This document shows, in pieces, positions 62,181-64,000 of a DNA stretch of 64,000 nucleotides (the stretch's first letter is position 1; every line of letters starts with the position of its first letter). This DNA is from Ottowia sp. oral taxon 894 (GTDB lineage: Bacteria > Pseudomonadota > Gammaproteobacteria > Burkholderiales > Burkholderiaceae_C), in the NCBI RefSeq assembly GCF_001262075.1, contig NZ_CP012073.1, positions 1,971,001 to 2,035,000 on the forward strand, in the 5' to 3' direction. Under the pieces are notes generated by a model. It did not search any database and was not told the origin of the DNA. It worked only from the letters and a program-made list of their open reading frames with translations. The translations under genes and the position numbers were made by a program.

Positions 62181-63089
62181 ATGCCAGTTTACAGTATGAC
62201 GGGTTACGCCAGCGCCCAGCACACCCCGGGCGGCAACGCCGAAATAGCCACGCCCGCCGCCTGCCTGGCGCTGGAGCTGCGCTCGGTCAACAGCCGCTTT
62301 CTGGATGTGGTGCTGCGCCTGCCCGACGAGCTGCGCCCGCACGAGCCTGCCCTGCGCGAGCTGATCGCCAAGCGCCTCAAGCGCGGCAAGGTGGAACTGC
62401 GCGTCAGCGTGGAAGCCGCTGCTGGCGGCGCCCTGCCCGATGTGCCCGTGCGCACTCTCCAGCGCCTGGCCGCCGCGCAGCAGCAAGTGCGCGTGTGGCT
62501 GCCCGAAGCCGCCCCCCTCTCGGTCGCCGACGCCTTGCGCCTGGCCGCTGGCGACAGCGCCGCCAGCCCGGCCCTGGGCGAAGCCCTGCTGCCCCTGGCC
62601 CGCCAGGCGCTTGATGAACTGGTGGCCGCCCGCCAGCGCGAAGGCGCGCGCCTGCTTGCCCTGCTGCAAGAGCGCATCACCGCCTTGCGCGCACTGGCCG
62701 CGCAAGCCGCCCCGCTCGTGCCCCAGCTGGTGCAAGCGCAGCGCCAGCGCTTTCTGGAGCGCTGGCAGGAAGCCCTGGGCGCGGCCCCCGCCAGCGAAGC
62801 CGTCACGCAAGCCGCGCAGGAACGCGCCCTGGCCGAAGCCACCGCGTTTGCCATCCGCATCGACGTGGCCGAAGAACTGGGCCGCCTGGCCGCGCACCTG
62901 GACGAAATCGAAGCCGTGCTTCAAAAAGGCGGCGAAACCGGCAAGCGCCTGGACTTTCTCATTCAGGAGCTGCACCGCGAAGCCAACACCCTCGGCAGCA
63001 AATCCGCCACGCTGGAACTCACCCGCATCAGCGTGGATATGAAAGTGCTCATCGAACAAATGCGCGAACAGGTGCAGAACCTGGAATAA
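62181..63089 (+). CDS. yicC: YicC family endoribonuclease-like protein
   Basis: 302 residues. Starts MPVYSMTGYASA, the classic YicC_N beginning, with LELRSVNSRFLDVVLRLPDELRPHE; the C-terminal DUF1732 has KRLDFLIQELHREANTLGSKS. YicC of E. coli promotes RNA decay (as reported for the sRNA RyhB). ATG 62181 with AGGAAAG upstream. Its usual downstream neighbour gmk is missing here. Confidence 0.94.
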   Translation: MPVYSMTGYASAQHTPGGNAEIATPAACLALELRSVNSRFLDVVLRLPDELRPHEPALRELIAKRLKRGKVELRVSVEAAAGGALPDVPVRTLQRLAAAQQQVRVWLPEAAPLSVADALRLAAGDSAASPALGEALLPLARQALDELVAARQREGARLLALLQERITALRALAAQAAPLVPQLVQAQRQRFLERWQEALGAAPASEAVTQAAQERALAEATAFAIRIDVAEELGRLAAHLDEIEAVLQKGGETGKRLDFLIQELHREANTLGSKSATLELTRISVDMKVLIEQMREQVQNLE

Positions 63090-63164
63090 GCGCCGGGCCG
63101 CGCGACTCATTCAGGCGTTTTTGCATGCGGCCAAGCCGGAAAAACCAGACGGACGGCAGGGCGC

Positions 63165-63722
63165 TCAATCCTGCGCGCGCTCAATGAATCTCTCGTCTTC
63201 CCGCTTGCATGGGCGGCTGGGCGACTGAATGCCGTACCCCAGCCCCAGATACAAGGCGCTGCGGTAGCGGCCTGATTGCGTCAGCAGGTTGATGCCTTCC
63301 GCGCCCTGGCACATGCGCGCCCGCGTCACCCGGCCTGCCCGCAGCTCCGCCACGCTGCCTGCGCGCACCCTTGGAGCAGCCAGAACCATGCCCGCAAAAG
63401 GCATGGCCGGCGCAGGGCTTGCCTGGCCGCGCCATTCATAGCTGAGCGCTTCGCGGCCTGATGCAGTCATTGCGGCGTGCCCTTCCCCCGCCCGCGCAGA
63501 AGCAGGCGTCAATTCCTGGAGGGTGAATTTCCTGCAACAAACGGGCTGCCCATCGGGGCCTGGCCACTGCGCCCATAGCGGAACATTTGCCTCTGGCGCG
63601 TGCGTGAGATAGAAATGTGTCTGCCCGGACGGACTGACCACCACAAAACCCGAAGCAGGCGCCTGCGCCGCCGCAGACGCGCAGGTGCTGGCCCATGTAA
63701 TTGCCAGCAGACAGCGTTTCAT
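63165..63722 (-). CDS. Secreted protein coupled to an M15-type peptidase (possible immunity protein)
   Basis: 185 residues. MKRCLLAITWASTCASAAAQ is a signal peptide. The mature protein has cysteines at PVCCRKF, ARMCQGAEG and RPCKRED, which fits a disulfide-bonded periplasmic protein. No family recognised. Its ATG is one base after the TAG of the upstream M15-type gene (TAGCATG), so translation is coupled. The periplasmic location and tight pairing with a peptidoglycan-peptidase-like gene suggest an immunity role, which is inference. Confidence 0.75.
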   Translation of the reverse strand: MKRCLLAITWASTCASAAAQAPASGFVVVSPSGQTHFYLTHAPEANVPLWAQWPGPDGQPVCCRKFTLQELTPASARAGEGHAAMTASGREALSYEWRGQASPAPAMPFAGMVLAAPRVRAGSVAELRAGRVTRARMCQGAEGINLLTQSGRYRSALYLGLGYGIQSPSRPCKREDERFIERAQD

Positions 63723-63723
63723 G

Positions 63724-64000
63724 CTAGCGGCCATTGGCTGACCAATGGGGAGGATCGCTGACAAGCTTGTGCACGCCAAATGAAGCACCTACCTTATGAA
63801 GGTCGCGGTTTGAATTAATCTTTATTGATTTTCCTCCGCCATTTTTCATGGTCTTACCCTTCATGTTGGAGATGGTCATGTCAATGGCAGTGCCGTCAAT
63901 ATGATTGGATGTGAGGGAGGGTTGATGTACGATCCCGTAGGCGTTTACCATGGCTTGCGCTGCCCTTTTTGATTTGGCTGCGTCGCCATGATCCCAGTTG
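63724..64000 (-). CDS. M15-type D-Ala-D-Ala carboxypeptidase-like protein, partial
   Basis: C-terminal 91 residues or so of a gene that enters from the right edge. SNHIDGTAIDM supplies the zinc-binding His and Asp of the M15 (VanY/L-Ala-D-Glu peptidase-like) fold, and SDPPHWSANG at the end supplies the third ligand (DPPHW). These enzymes cut peptidoglycan stem peptides. Lower GC than nearby housekeeping genes. The N-terminus, and whether it is fused to a secretion domain, is outside the window. Confidence 0.75.
   Translation of the reverse strand, partial: NWDHGDAAKSKRAAQAMVNAYGIVHQPSLTSNHIDGTAIDMTISNMKGKTMKNGGGKSIKINSNRDLHKVGASFGVHKLVSDPPHWSANGR

Noticed and set aside
63724-64000. Prophage lysis cassette at the right edge
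   Set aside because: No holin, spanin or phage structural gene is visible; a single M15-like fragment is not enough to call a prophage.

Overview
The window is GC-rich DNA from a betaproteobacterium of the order Burkholderiales, most probably family Comamonadaceae. Supporting signs are the phaR-rimO pair, rpsU-yqeY, the PP2C/protein kinase/YicC cluster, an exosortase H pair, and short intergenic repeats of a type I associate with Acidovorax/Comamonas relatives. Two genes carry exact Neisseriaceae DNA uptake sequences, of two different dialects, at their 3' ends. A low-GC island bounded by IS5-type insertion sequence ends has also been added. Together these suggest an animal mucosal (perhaps oral) host shared with Neisseriaceae; that habitat is inference.

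Layout. 1-3.2 kb: part of a 5-oxoproline locus (hydro-lyase YcsI/DUF1445, PxpA, NRAMP-type transporter). 3.4-6.2 kb: phaR, rimO and two small genes. 6.5-13 kb: tRNA-Leu(CAG), rnr, an acquired NAD(P)H oxidoreductase, rlmD and cca. 13.3-16.4 kb: leftward small genes, including yqeY, rpsU and pth. 17.2-20.6 kb: glycine betaine/proline ABC transporter proVWX with a structured leader. 21.2-28.6 kb: a lipoprotein lysyl-endopeptidase-like protease, a zinc-ribbon protein, a copper chaperone, a Fic protein behind 70-bp iterated repeats, a MATE transporter with an XRE regulator, and a CREST-type membrane hydrolase. 28.7-35 kb: an MFS-acyltransferase fusion, murU, a CRP/FNR regulator with an FNR-like box, an acquired glutathione S-transferase and dsbC. 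35-43.6 kb: M61 peptidase, glnS, a DUF937 protein, an LDH-like dehydrogenase, uppP and a TRIC-type channel. 43.77-45.42 kb: the IS-bounded island, inserted exactly at the stop codon of putP. 45.4-55.4 kb: putP, a homopolymer-interrupted zinc-ribbon membrane protein, trmJ, cysE, a TehA-like channel, dusA and ilvA. 55.4-63 kb: a BMP lipoprotein, exosortase H with its partner, a peptide-binding protein, PP2C phosphatase, Ser/Thr kinase and yicC. 63.1-64 kb: a secreted protein translationally coupled to a partial M15-type peptidase.

Eighteen copies of an 85-90 bp repeat (type A) and four copies of a shorter relative (type B) are scattered between genes. The two types share a core, CCTAGTGGAATGGGCGC. 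Type A lies almost always at the 3' side of genes and often between convergent pairs.

The most notable signals are the uptake-sequence-tagged transfers, the G13 tract that splits a membrane protein gene (candidate phase variation), the IS-bounded island, the iterons before the Fic gene, the repeat superfamily, and the possible effector-immunity pair at the right edge. No CRISPR array, prophage or replication origin was seen.
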